Assembly: GCF_000413935.1 (NCBI RefSeq)
Contig: NZ_KE340380.1
Coordinates: 558,001-622,000 of the forward strand
Direction: 5' to 3'
Source: Acinetobacter colistiniresistens
Lineage (GTDB): Bacteria; Pseudomonadota; Gammaproteobacteria; Pseudomonadales; Moraxellaceae
Length of the DNA stretch: 64,000 nucleotides
Below are positions 1 to 7,532 of the stretch, piece after piece. The notes beneath the pieces are model-generated. The model saw only the letters and a program-made list of their open reading frames with translations. It had not been told where the DNA came from and ran no database searches. The first letter of the stretch is position 1, and every line of letters begins with the position of its first letter. Made by a program: the position numbers and the translations under genes.

Positions 1-572
1 ACTACGTTAGTATCGCTATCAAAATTGATATCCCAAACCAGTGCAGCAATCAGTGATTTGGGTAATACTTCACCTTGGCGGCGCATGAATAGTTCCAATA
101 AAGAAAACTCTTTGGCGGTCAGGTCAATCCGTTGCCCAGAACGCACCACACGCCGTTTAATCAAATCAAGATGTAAGTCTGCAACTGCATAAAAGGTTTG
201 CTCTTCTTTAATCTGACCACGTTTTAGCAGGGTTTTAATTCGTGCGAGTAATTCAGCAAAGGCAAAGGGTTTAATCAGGAAATCATCTGCACCGAGCTCC
301 AAGCCTTTGACACGATCTTCAATTTGATCTTTGGCCGTCAGAAACAGGACAGGGAGGAAGGTATTTACTTTGCGAATTTCAGTGAGAATCTTCCAGCCAT
401 CCAGTTTCGGCAGCATGACATCCAAAATGATCAGGTCATACTGTTCAGTCACCGCAAGATGTAAACCTGAGATACCATCCTGACTCCAATCCGTCACATA
501 ACCGGCTTCCGTTAAACCTTTTTGGAGATAATCCCCCGTTTTTTGTTCATCTTCAACTAGAAGTATTCGCAT
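1..572 (-). CDS. Heavy-metal type response regulator (OmpR family), partial
   Basis: The reading frame starts at the ATG at 572 and runs off the left window edge, so about 190 codons are visible. It has a receiver domain with phospho-acceptor Asp51 in the ILDVMLP context, the conserved Lys101 in FLIKPF, and the start of a winged-helix DNA-binding domain from about residue 125. Length, spacing and wording of these motifs resemble CusR/CopR regulators of copper or silver resistance. A near-perfect CusR-like palindrome lies about 65 bases upstream (637-652), which fits autoregulation. A sensor kinase would be expected to the left, outside the window. The metal is inferred, not shown. Confidence 0.85.
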   Translation of the reverse strand, partial: MRILLVEDEQKTGDYLQKGLTEAGYVTDWSQDGISGLHLAVTEQYDLIILDVMLPKLDGWKILTEIRKVNTFLPVLFLTAKDQIEDRVKGLELGADDFLIKPFAFAELLARIKTLLKRGQIKEEQTFYAVADLHLDLIKRRVVRSGQRIDLTAKEFSLLELFMRRQGEVLPKSLIAALVWDINFDSDTNV

Positions 573-636
573 GTTTTCATCGAGCCCAAAGTTTTATCGT
601 GTCATTTTAGCGTTAAAGAGAATGCGAGTTTTATAA

Positions 637-652
637 ATGACAAAATTGTAAT
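637..652. promoter_or_regulatory. CusR/CopR-like palindromic box
   Basis: The sequence ATGACAA-AA-TTGTAAT matches the E. coli CusR box ATGACAA-N2-TTGTCAT except for one base in the right arm. It lies upstream of the metal-type response regulator that starts at 572, where an autoregulatory box is expected. Function is inferred from sequence match and position. Confidence 0.55.
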
Positions 653-725
653 ATTGCTGTCAGCTTCTCGACATTAACGAATTAACATTTTAAAAATAAC
701 AGCATTATGCATGTGCAATTTGATT

Positions 726-1340
726 TTAAGAAAGATACTTAGAAAATTTTTGCTTTATCCAATAATCTAAACTGAAATAACGACCACCACCCAAGACCAT
801 CAGCGCTAATAACATAATCAGATACGTCACCGCAAACTCAATTCCATTATTGAGAATGACAAATGAACCGCTCGATGTAAGCCAATCATAGTTACCATAA
901 TTTTCTAAGAGTTGTCGTGCCTGTTCTAATTTCTCCGCTGAGGCCAAGACTTGTGCATTGGCCAAGGGGGCGTTGGGATCAGCAATCGCTTGCCAACCAT
1001 TTGGCAGATGAACTGTGAAAATGGCGACAAACATGGTAGTGATCAACGGAATACTGATTAAACGGGTAAAAAGACCGAGGGCTAAAAGAATCGCGCCTGC
1101 AAGTTCTGTCAAAGTTGCTAATGTTGCCATCAAATAAGGAAAGGGCAAAGCTAAGCCCCAATCGCTATTGCCAAACCATTCGACAGTCTCTTGAAAGTGC
1201 ATGAGTTTATTGCTACCTGCCATCCAAAAAATTGGAATTAAATAGCAGCGTAAGGCCAGTGCCGCGATGCCATCTGCGTGTTTTAGCATAGAGCTTAGCT
1301 TTTGGTAATGCAGACGGAGAGAGTAGATAAAGTTCTTCAT
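726..1340 (-). CDS. DoxX family membrane protein (bufferin-locus BufD/HvfD-like)
   Basis: A 204-residue membrane protein with about four hydrophobic segments. The conserved DoxX features are visible: an N-terminal segment with FWMAGSNKLMHF, then a TELAGAILLALGLFTRL segment. DoxX proteins often accompany DUF692/DUF2063 pairs in HvfA/bufferin loci, and this gene is divergent from such an operon starting at 1502. It has its own ECF-type promoter (1374-1402, minus strand) that mirrors the one of the operon. The likely role is at the inner membrane, in handling the peptide, metal or redox state, but the exact activity is unknown for the family. The start at 1340 gives a normal N-terminus with basic residues before the first membrane helix. 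Confidence 0.85.
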   Translation of the reverse strand: MKNFIYSLRLHYQKLSSMLKHADGIAALALRCYLIPIFWMAGSNKLMHFQETVEWFGNSDWGLALPFPYLMATLATLTELAGAILLALGLFTRLISIPLITTMFVAIFTVHLPNGWQAIADPNAPLANAQVLASAEKLEQARQLLENYGNYDWLTSSGSFVILNNGIEFAVTYLIMLLALMVLGGGRYFSLDYWIKQKFSKYLS

Positions 1341-1373
1341 GATAATTTCACACCGAATAGGATTGAATGATCA

Positions 1374-1402
1374 TTAGTCGGGTGAATATTGAATTTCTTA
1401 CA
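1374..1402 (-). promoter_or_regulatory. ECF-type promoter of the DoxX gene
   Basis: Read on the minus strand: TGTAAG, 16 bases, CGACTAA. This copies the layout of the promoter facing the other way at 1422-1450 (TGTAAT, 16 bases, CGTCTAA). CGTC-like -10 elements are typical of ECF sigma factors, and an ECF sigma gene sits in the divergent operon. Assignment is by sequence and position only. Confidence 0.5.
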
Positions 1403-1421
1403 TGAATTTTTTTATTTGCAC

Positions 1422-1450
1422 TGTAATAAATCAAGATTTAATCCGTCTAA
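1422..1450 (+). promoter_or_regulatory. ECF-type promoter of the bufferin operon
   Basis: TGTAAT at 1422-1427, a 16-base spacer, and CGTCTAA at 1444-1450. The expected start would be near 1457, within a small inverted repeat TGTAC-CTGT-GTACA (1456-1469). It predicts a leader of about 45 bases before the ATG at 1502. The opposite-facing copy at 1374-1402 supports one shared sigma factor, probably the product of 3455-4075. Confidence 0.5.
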
Positions 1451-1501
1451 CTTTATGTACCTGTGTACAAACCGAGAAATAACCTTAAAAGGAATAGAAC
1501 A

Positions 1502-1810
1502 ATGAGCAAACTTAATTCAATGACTTCAGTCGCAGCATTATTAGCACTTTCAGTTGCTGGCGTAACCCATGTCGCTGTTGCAGCAACACCAACAACCACA
1601 GAAACACATGCCAGCAAAGCTGCGGATGGAAAGTGTGGTGAAGCGAAATGTGGTGCCAATAAAGCAAAACATCAGCAAAAATCTGCTGAAGCGAAATGTG
1701 GCGCAGCGAAAAAAGCAGCGGATGCCAAGTGTGGTGCAAGCAAGAAAGCTGCTGATGCAAAATGCGGCGCGGATAAAAAGATGGCCGATGGTAAGTGTGG
1801 CGCTAAATAA
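1502..1810 (+). CDS. bufA: Cys-repeat RiPP precursor (bufferin/HvfA-like, DUF2282 type)
   Basis: A 102-residue secreted peptide. Residues 1 to about 28 form a signal peptide ending in AVAA. The mature part holds six cysteines (45, 50, 66, 77, 88, 99), every one in a KCG context preceded by Asp or Glu and a small residue, and the last four spaced exactly 11 residues apart. This is the hallmark of bufferin/HvfA precursors, whose cysteines are converted to copper-binding thiooxazole or related groups by a DUF692 MNIO enzyme. That enzyme and its DUF2063 partner follow directly. The likely role is copper (or other soft metal) sequestration in the periplasm. I chose the ATG at 1502 because AAAAGGA lies just upstream; an upstream in-frame codon would spoil the signal peptide. 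The modification itself is inferred. Confidence 0.88.
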   Translation: MSKLNSMTSVAALLALSVAGVTHVAVAATPTTTETHASKAADGKCGEAKCGANKAKHQQKSAEAKCGAAKKAADAKCGASKKAADAKCGADKKMADGKCGAK

Positions 1811-1832
1811 TCAACTAAGCCTGGGATGATGC

Positions 1833-1851
1833 CGGTCTAAGCTTTAGACCG
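1833..1851 (+). promoter_or_regulatory. Stem-loop between precursor and enzyme genes
   Basis: An 8-bp perfect stem (CGGTCTAA / TTAGACCG) with a three-base loop lies between the precursor stop at 1810 and the enzyme start at 1880. No long T-run follows, so it is more likely an attenuator or mRNA-stabilising hairpin than a full terminator. It could keep precursor mRNA in excess over enzyme mRNA. Confidence 0.5.
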
Positions 1852-1879
1852 ACATCATTTCGATAACAGGAGCATAAAC

Positions 1880-2743
1880 ATGTTTGAATTGTTTGGTGTC
1901 GGACTGGGTTTAAGGCGTGAGTTTATTGATACTTTTTTAAGTGCGGACAAACATCCTGATTTTATTGAAGTTGCACCTGAAAATTGGATGGGTTTTGGTG
2001 GTCGGCATGCCAAGTTATTGGCTCAATGTGTTGAGAAAGCACCTTTGATTTGTCATGGCTTATCTTTGTCCATTGGTGGACCGCATCCACTGAATTTAGA
2101 ATTTATCCAACAGGTTAAAAGCTTTTTACAACGCTATGATGTTCCGATTTACTCAGAGCATTTGAGTTATACCCACGATGCGGGCTATTTATATGATTTA
2201 TTACCGATCCCGATGACAGAAGCAGCGGTTGATTATGTAGCGGAACGAATTTTACGTGTACAGGATATTTTGGGGCAGCGACTGGTGATCGAAAATGTCT
2301 CTACGTATTTAATGCCTAATGCAGAAATGCATGAAGCCGAATTTGTACGTGAAGTACTGTTAAAAGCAGACTGTGAATTACTACTTGATGTGAATAATGT
2401 CTATGTGAATAGTATTAATCATGGCAGCGATGCCTATGCTTTTATTCAAGCGATGCCGAAAGAACGAATTCGTTACTTGCATATCGCGGGTCATGAACAA
2501 ATTGAACCAAACCTATTGATTGATACACATGGTGCTGCAATTAATGATCCTGTTTGGCAGCTTCTAGAATATACCTATAAAGTTTGTGGCATAAAACCCA
2601 CATTATTAGAACGGGACTTTAATATCCCGTCATGGCCGCAGCTACAAGATGAGTTGAAAAAAATCAAAATCATGCAACAACCGGAGAGCCGTGATGGAAG
2701 CAAAGCCACTATTCTTTCAGACCACGCAACAGCAGTTTTGTGA
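1880..2743 (+). CDS. bufB: DUF692 multinuclear iron oxidase (MNIO), bufferin-modifying enzyme
   Basis: A 287-residue cytoplasmic TIM-barrel protein of the DUF692/MNIO family (BufB, HvfB, MbnB relatives). Visible family motifs with candidate metal ligands are CHGLSLSIGG, YSEHLSY, VIENVSTY, LLLDVNNVYVN with INHG, and LHIAGHEQ. Such enzymes use two or three iron ions and oxygen to convert cysteines of a RiPP precursor into oxazolone/thioamide or thiooxazole groups. The substrate is presumably the KCG-repeat peptide just upstream. The gene overlaps the DUF2063 gene by about 50 bases, matching their known function as a complex. The start ATG has CAGGAG nine bases upstream. Confidence 0.92.
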   Translation: MFELFGVGLGLRREFIDTFLSADKHPDFIEVAPENWMGFGGRHAKLLAQCVEKAPLICHGLSLSIGGPHPLNLEFIQQVKSFLQRYDVPIYSEHLSYTHDAGYLYDLLPIPMTEAAVDYVAERILRVQDILGQRLVIENVSTYLMPNAEMHEAEFVREVLLKADCELLLDVNNVYVNSINHGSDAYAFIQAMPKERIRYLHIAGHEQIEPNLLIDTHGAAINDPVWQLLEYTYKVCGIKPTLLERDFNIPSWPQLQDELKKIKIMQQPESRDGSKATILSDHATAVL

Positions 2744-3458
2744 TTGGGTTCGTGATCCTGAATTAGAGTTACCACCGAACTTTGCTGGTGCTCGGATGCA
2801 GGTCTATCGTGATTTGTTGTTTAATAATGTCTGCTCATTTATCAATTTGGTTTTCCCTGTCGCACGTTCCATGTTGCCTGAATTACAATGGCAGCAATTA
2901 TTAGCAGAGTTTTTTAAAAAATGTCGTTGTCAGTCACCGTTCTACAATGATATTTCTTTACAATTTCGTGAATACTTAACTGAGCAGCAACATCCTGTAT
3001 TGCAAGAATATCCTTGGTTAGGCGAATTATTGCAGTATGAATGGCTGGAACTGTATTTAGATACAGTTGAAATTGAATCCCCAACGTGGGAGCAAGATCA
3101 AGATCAAGATTGGCAATTCACTACTCATGTATGGGTATTGGCCTATCAATATCCTGTCTATCATTGGACAACCGCAATGACACTTGAACAGGTAGAACGA
3201 GTACCAAGTGCGATTATGGTGTGGCGAGATGATCAAGATCAGGTCTGTGTTGAAGCTTTGTCCCCTTTATACGCCGTCATGATAGAACACATACAGCAGA
3301 ATGGATTTGTTGAACAGACTCTACAGCAATTGATTAAGTCAGTTCTTCCTGATTTTGATGAAGAGGAAATTCAACTACAAATCTCTGAGTTAAATGCATT
3401 ATTAACTCGGTTAAGATTACTTCATGTTCCCCATAATAATGATGAGATACAGGGATGA
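2694..3458 (+). CDS. bufC: DUF2063 RiPP-recognition partner of the MNIO enzyme
   Basis: A 254-residue protein. The N-terminal 90 residues show the DUF2063 signature (FAGARMQVYRDLLFNNV, then a helix-rich NLVFPVARSML stretch and FREYL). In the HvfB/HvfC and BufB/BufC systems this partner holds the precursor and presents its cysteines to the DUF692 enzyme. The gene starts inside the end of bufB, so the two are translationally coupled. I prefer the ATG at 2694 over the adjoining GTG at 2691 because GGAG at 2683-2686 is then seven bases away. Its stop overlaps the start of the sigma factor gene in an ATGA arrangement. Confidence 0.88.
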   Translation: MEAKPLFFQTTQQQFCDWVRDPELELPPNFAGARMQVYRDLLFNNVCSFINLVFPVARSMLPELQWQQLLAEFFKKCRCQSPFYNDISLQFREYLTEQQHPVLQEYPWLGELLQYEWLELYLDTVEIESPTWEQDQDQDWQFTTHVWVLAYQYPVYHWTTAMTLEQVERVPSAIMVWRDDQDQVCVEALSPLYAVMIEHIQQNGFVEQTLQQLIKSVLPDFDEEEIQLQISELNALLTRLRLLHVPHNNDEIQG

Positions 3459-4075
3459 GTTCAGCTTCGGCACCGAATCAAGATGACCTCTTACATCAAT
3501 TACATAATCCTGCTTTTTTACAGGACCTAAGACAACAAATGATTAAATTTGCAGTTTTACAGCTTTCCTCATTGCAGCAGGCAGAAGATGTGGTTCAAGA
3601 AGCACTGGCCAGTGCTTTTCAACACCTAGATTCATTTACGGGGCGGGCTGCTTTTAAAACTTGGGTCTTTGCGATTTTAAAAAATAAGATCATTGATTTG
3701 ATTCGACAAAAATCCCGGTTAGTGAGTATGAGTGAACTCTTTAAAGATGAAGAAAGTGAACTCAGTATTGATGCTTTATTTGATGCTTCAGGACATTGGC
3801 ATAAATATGAAGCGCCACAAGCTTGGCTAAGCCCGGAAGAAATGATGGAGCAACAAGATTTCTGGATTATTTTTGATGCCTGTCTGAATCACTTACCCGC
3901 AAAATACGCTCAGGTGTTTATGTTAAGAGAGATGATTGAGCTGAGCTCTAATGAAATTTGTGAAAAGCTTGAACTTACAGTCTCAAATTTTAATGTCCTC
4001 ATGTATCGAAGTCGAACGCGTCTGCGCGAATGTTTGGAAAATAAGTGGTTATTGCAGGAGGATTGCTCATGCTGA
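3455..4075 (+). CDS. ECF RNA polymerase sigma factor
   Basis: A 206-residue ECF sigma factor. Region 2 is seen around residues 35-90 (helices for -10 recognition, with FKTWVFAILKNKIIDLIRQ), and region 4 near residues 145-200 (LPAKYAQVFMLREMIELSSNEI, then a helix-turn-helix). The start codon overlaps the bufC stop, and the next gene overlaps its own stop, so it belongs to the bufferin operon. Comparable ECF factors govern DUF692/DUF2063 operons in Neisseria and Caulobacter. Two divergent promoters of identical layout (TGTAA-N17-CG-A/T-CTAA) flanking 1374-1450 are its probable targets. It could also act on the lipid operon at 4440, but I found no matching promoter there. Confidence 0.92.
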   Translation: MSSASAPNQDDLLHQLHNPAFLQDLRQQMIKFAVLQLSSLQQAEDVVQEALASAFQHLDSFTGRAAFKTWVFAILKNKIIDLIRQKSRLVSMSELFKDEESELSIDALFDASGHWHKYEAPQAWLSPEEMMEQQDFWIIFDACLNHLPAKYAQVFMLREMIELSSNEICEKLELTVSNFNVLMYRSRTRLRECLENKWLLQEDCSC

Positions 4076-4248
4076 CCTGTCGCCAAGCCACCCAACTATT
4101 ATCCGAGAAGCAGGATAGAGCACTTTTATTACGAGAGCAGAGCAATCTACAACTGCATTTATTGGCTTGCCGTTCCTGCCGCCGTTATGGAAAGCAGATC
4201 AGAACTTTGTCTCAACTTTCGAAAGAATTTAAAAAATTTGATCATTAA
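4069..4248 (+). CDS. Short zinc-binding anti-sigma factor (zf-HC2)
   Basis: A 59-residue soluble protein with the anti-sigma zinc motif H-x3-C-x2-C (HLLACRSC) in its middle and an extra Cys near the N-terminus (LTCRQ). There is no membrane segment, so it resembles short cytoplasmic zinc anti-sigma factors such as MseR of Neisseria rather than membrane-bound NrsF. The ATG at 4069 has an ideal AGGAGGA six bases upstream and overlaps the sigma factor stop, which implies coupled, stoichiometric synthesis. Cysteine oxidation or soft-metal replacement of zinc would be a natural release signal; that is inference. Confidence 0.8.
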   Translation: MLTCRQATQLLSEKQDRALLLREQSNLQLHLLACRSCRRYGKQIRTLSQLSKEFKKFDH

Positions 4249-4439
4249 TTTATTTTATGTGGCAACTTCGATTGCTCTCTATGTATGCTTTCGTATTCAA
4301 GATAATTAATTTTCAAGATAAACCGATGTTTTCATAATTTTGTATTAAGATGAATAATGATACTTTAAGCTTCACATAAACTTCATATCAAATTTTCTAA
4401 AATCACAATTATAAAAAAGAGGTAGGTCAGGAAGAATCA

Positions 4440-5429
4440 ATGTTTAAATTTTTTCTGGGATGGATAGATAGTTGGTCAAATACCAATACGCTTGAATCAA
4501 ATCAGGTTGATCGTTCTAAAATCGTCAAAGATACTCAAGTGCAATGGTTGAGAATTATTCCATTTATTTTACTGCACATTGCTTGTCTCGCTGTGTTTTG
4601 GGTGGGGGTTTCATGGTTTGCAATTATTTTCATGATCATATTTTATCTGGTTAGAATGTTTGCAATCACCGCCTTTTTTCATCGTTATTTATCCCATAAA
4701 ACATTTCAAACTTCACGGCCAGTACAATTTATTTTTCTTCTGATAGGTACAATGAGTGCGCAACGTGGTCCACTTTGGTGGGCAGCGCACCATCGGTATC
4801 ACCATCATTTTACCGATACTGAGCAAGACCCACATTCATCATTACATGGTTTTTGGTATAGCCATGTTGGATGGTTCTTGAATGAACAGAATTTCTCAAC
4901 GCGTAAAGAAGTCATCAAGGATTGGCTAAAATTTCCTGAGATCATTTGGTTAGATCGCTTTAATTTACCTATTGTTCTAATGACTGCTTTTGCTATTTAT
5001 GTATTTGGCGAATGGCTCGCTGTTGCTCATCCGAATTTAGGCACTTCTGGGCTGCAATTATTGGTTTGGGGTTTTGTTATTTCAACCGTGTTATTGATTC
5101 ATGCGACTTTATGTATTAACTCACTTGCCCATTTATACGGCAGTAGAGATTTCGATACCACGGATAATAGTCGTAATAATCTGTTCCTTTCGATCATAAC
5201 GCTAGGTGAGGGTTGGCATAACAATCATCATTATTATGCTGGTAGTACGCGTCAAGGTTTTTTTTGGTGGCAAATTGATATCACCTATTATGTTTTAAAA
5301 GCAATGTCTTGGCTGGGTTTAATCTGGGGAATAAAACCTGTGCCACAACGTATTTATGCTGCTTATAACAGTCAAAAACAAAGTCTTAAAATGAACCCAA
5401 TCAAAACTCAAACGAAGGAGTCTTCATGA
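4440..5429 (+). CDS. Membrane acyl-CoA/acyl-lipid desaturase (delta-9 type)
   Basis: A 329-residue integral membrane desaturase with the three histidine boxes of the family: HRYLSH, HHRYHHH and EGWHNNHH. Four or so hydrophobic segments separate them. The enzyme would insert a cis double bond in fatty acyl chains using oxygen and an electron donor. It is the first gene of a six-gene operon for fatty-acid modification and overlaps the next gene by four bases (ATGA). Its product, an unsaturated acyl chain, is the natural substrate for the two CFA-type methyltransferases downstream. About 190 noncoding bases precede it. Confidence 0.9.
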   Translation: MFKFFLGWIDSWSNTNTLESNQVDRSKIVKDTQVQWLRIIPFILLHIACLAVFWVGVSWFAIIFMIIFYLVRMFAITAFFHRYLSHKTFQTSRPVQFIFLLIGTMSAQRGPLWWAAHHRYHHHFTDTEQDPHSSLHGFWYSHVGWFLNEQNFSTRKEVIKDWLKFPEIIWLDRFNLPIVLMTAFAIYVFGEWLAVAHPNLGTSGLQLLVWGFVISTVLLIHATLCINSLAHLYGSRDFDTTDNSRNNLFLSIITLGEGWHNNHHYYAGSTRQGFFWWQIDITYYVLKAMSWLGLIWGIKPVPQRIYAAYNSQKQSLKMNPIKTQTKESS

Positions 5430-6703
5430 AAATTGCAATTGTTGGCTCTGGTATTTCTGGAATGTATGCTGCTTGGAAACTTTCAAAAAAGCATCATGTC
5501 ACTATTTTTGAAAAAGAGAATTATTTTGGTGGGCATACCGATACCCATGAGTTTAGTATTGATCAAAAGAATGTAACCATAGACAGTGGTTTTATTGTCT
5601 TCAATGCGTATAACTATCCACTTTTTAGCGCCATGATTGCTGAATTAGGTGTACAAGCGCAAAGCAGTGACATGAGTTTTTCCGTCAATAATCTGGTGAC
5701 AGGGCTACAATACAATCCTTCAAAAAAATGGTCATTATTGGTTCGACCACAAAACTTTTTAAATAAAAACTTTCGGGTGATGCTGTCGGATTTACTTCGC
5801 TTTTATAAAGAAAATAAAGATGTTTCTGTTGAAGAAAGTCATCCTGAATTAACCATTGATGAGTATTTAAATCATCATGGATATTCTCAGGTGTTTAGAG
5901 ATGAACATCTGTATCCAATGTGCGGGGCGCTTTGGTCAAGCCCTGTCGATCAAGTAGGCAATATTCCCTACAAGTTCGTGGTAAGTTTTTTTCAGCATCA
6001 CCGTATGCTGCAATTAAAAGATCGACCACAGTGGCAAACTGTTAAAGGTGGTTCAATATCCTACATCTACGCGATTCAACATCATTGCCCAACGATTATC
6101 TGGAAAAAAAATCAAGTAAAGCAAGTGATCAGAAGCAAAGATCATATTTCCATTGTGACAGTACATGGGCAAGAGCAATTTGATTGGGTTATTTTTGCAA
6201 GTCATGCCGACGACACTTTAAAACTATTAGATGAGCCTTCAGACATAGAGCGTGAAGTCTTAGGCAGTTTTGATTACCAAGATAATCGTATGGTAGTACA
6301 CCATGATACATCGATTATGCCAAAATCTAGATCACAGTGGGCAAGCTGGCATGTTCATGTGACTCTCCAAGCTCAAAATGAACAATCGACCTTGACTGAC
6401 AAGGTTCACTTTGGCTTTACCTACTGGATGAACAGTTTGCAAAATTTGAATTGTAAAACACAAGTTTTTTCTACACTTAATCCCAATACACCGATCGCTA
6501 AAGATAAGATTTATATTGAAAGACATTATCGGCATCCCGTATTTAATAAAACTGCGCTTGAGGCCCAATCTCGTTGGCATGAAATAAACGGCAATAATCG
6601 TAGTTCATTTTGTGGTGCGTATTGGGGTTGGGGATTTCATGAAGATGGGGCAAGAAGTGCTGAACGTGTTGTAGAACATTTAATGACTATAGCTGATGAA
6701 TAG
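5426..6703 (+). CDS. FAD/NAD(P)-binding amine-oxidase-like protein
   Basis: A 425-residue flavoprotein. The N-terminus has a Rossmann dinucleotide-binding motif (IVGSGISGMYAAW, ending with an acidic residue in FEKENYFGGHTDT), and the C-terminus has a second FAD-contact region (GAYWGWGFHEDGARSAERV). It belongs to the family found beside DUF1365 and CFA-type methyltransferases in many proteobacteria. In Rhodobacter sphaeroides a relative, UfaD, desaturates a methylated acyl chain on the way to furan fatty acids. A similar acyl-chain redox role is likely here but unproven. Start and stop overlaps with both neighbours show tight operon coupling. Confidence 0.88.
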   Translation: MKIAIVGSGISGMYAAWKLSKKHHVTIFEKENYFGGHTDTHEFSIDQKNVTIDSGFIVFNAYNYPLFSAMIAELGVQAQSSDMSFSVNNLVTGLQYNPSKKWSLLVRPQNFLNKNFRVMLSDLLRFYKENKDVSVEESHPELTIDEYLNHHGYSQVFRDEHLYPMCGALWSSPVDQVGNIPYKFVVSFFQHHRMLQLKDRPQWQTVKGGSISYIYAIQHHCPTIIWKKNQVKQVIRSKDHISIVTVHGQEQFDWVIFASHADDTLKLLDEPSDIEREVLGSFDYQDNRMVVHHDTSIMPKSRSQWASWHVHVTLQAQNEQSTLTDKVHFGFTYWMNSLQNLNCKTQVFSTLNPNTPIAKDKIYIERHYRHPVFNKTALEAQSRWHEINGNNRSSFCGAYWGWGFHEDGARSAERVVEHLMTIADE

Positions 6704-6716
6704 GGGTGAACTGAAA

Positions 6717-7532
6717 ATGTTAGAGACTCCACTTGCTATCGCGAAAGCTAAAATTAGACATCGCCGATTTACCCCTAAGGTGCATCAATTTAAAGCAACA
6801 TTGAGCTATTTATATTTTGATCCAGATCAGATAACAACGAAACTCAGTCATTCATGGCTATGCTCAACAGCACACTGGAATATTCTAAAGGTAGATGCAA
6901 ATGATTTTTTGCAGGGCTATACAGGGAATTTAAGGCAAAGAATAGAAAAAATCTTATTGCAACAAGTGGATGCGGTCTTGCCGATACAATCAGAAATTCG
7001 TGTATTGGCTTTACCACGAATGCTTGGTTTCAGTTTTAATTCAGTGGTGTTTTATTTTATTTTTAATAGTCAAAAACAGCTTATTTTTATCTTAACTGAG
7101 ATCACCAATACGCCTTGGAAAGAACGCAAAGTTTATGTGCATGATTGTCGTGATAAGTTAGAACAGCATTCTGAGTATCATGGCGTAGAGTTTGAATTTC
7201 AAAAAAGTTTTCATGTTTCTCCATTTATGCCGATGGATATTCAGTACAAATGGCGCTTTAACTTTTCTGATGCTCAAAACGTGATTCATATGCAGCTTTA
7301 TCAAACACAAAAATTAATTTTTGATGCAACGATGCTTTTCGAATTAGAAAATATCACAGTTCCTTCACAGCTCAATCTTTATGCTGTTCATTATGTTTTT
7401 GAACCTTTCAAAATGCTCGCTTCGATTTATTTACAAGCATTTTATTTATGGCGAAAGAAAGTTCCATTTTATCGGCACCCTAAAAAAGATAAGGATTTAA
7501 AACAAGATGATCAAAACGCTTATTTTCGGTGA
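6717..7532 (+). CDS. DUF1365 domain protein
   Basis: A 271-residue protein of the DUF1365 family, recognisable by the N-terminal KIRHRRFTPKVHQF segment, PRMLGFSFNSVVFYF and the FHVSPFMPMDIQYKWRF segment. The biochemical function of the family is unknown; it nearly always travels with the FAD amine-oxidase-like gene and a CFA-type methyltransferase, so a role in acyl-chain modification is inferred. I chose the ATG at 6717, which has AGGGG ten bases upstream; an earlier in-frame ATG at 6696 overlaps the previous gene and lacks a good ribosome site. The 3' end overlaps the next gene by 26 bases. Confidence 0.85.
   Translation: MLETPLAIAKAKIRHRRFTPKVHQFKATLSYLYFDPDQITTKLSHSWLCSTAHWNILKVDANDFLQGYTGNLRQRIEKILLQQVDAVLPIQSEIRVLALPRMLGFSFNSVVFYFIFNSQKQLIFILTEITNTPWKERKVYVHDCRDKLEQHSEYHGVEFEFQKSFHVSPFMPMDIQYKWRFNFSDAQNVIHMQLYQTQKLIFDATMLFELENITVPSQLNLYAVHYVFEPFKMLASIYLQAFYLWRKKVPFYRHPKKDKDLKQDDQNAYFR

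Noticed and set aside
1630..1805. Short repeated DNA units that might be a CRISPR-like or satellite array
   Set aside because: They are the codons of the 11-residue protein repeat, not palindromic repeats with spacers.
1569..1829. Alternative frame across the RiPP precursor gene and a minus-strand frame opposite it
   Set aside because: Caused by the repetitive Lys-Cys-Gly codons; the signal peptide and the cysteine periodicity belong only to the 1502-1810 frame.
4249..4439. ECF-type promoter for the lipid operon, which would put it under the adjacent sigma factor
   Set aside because: I looked for the TGTAA-N17-CG[AT]CTAA pattern and found none; a GGCAACTT/CGTATTC pair has the wrong spacing (24 bases).
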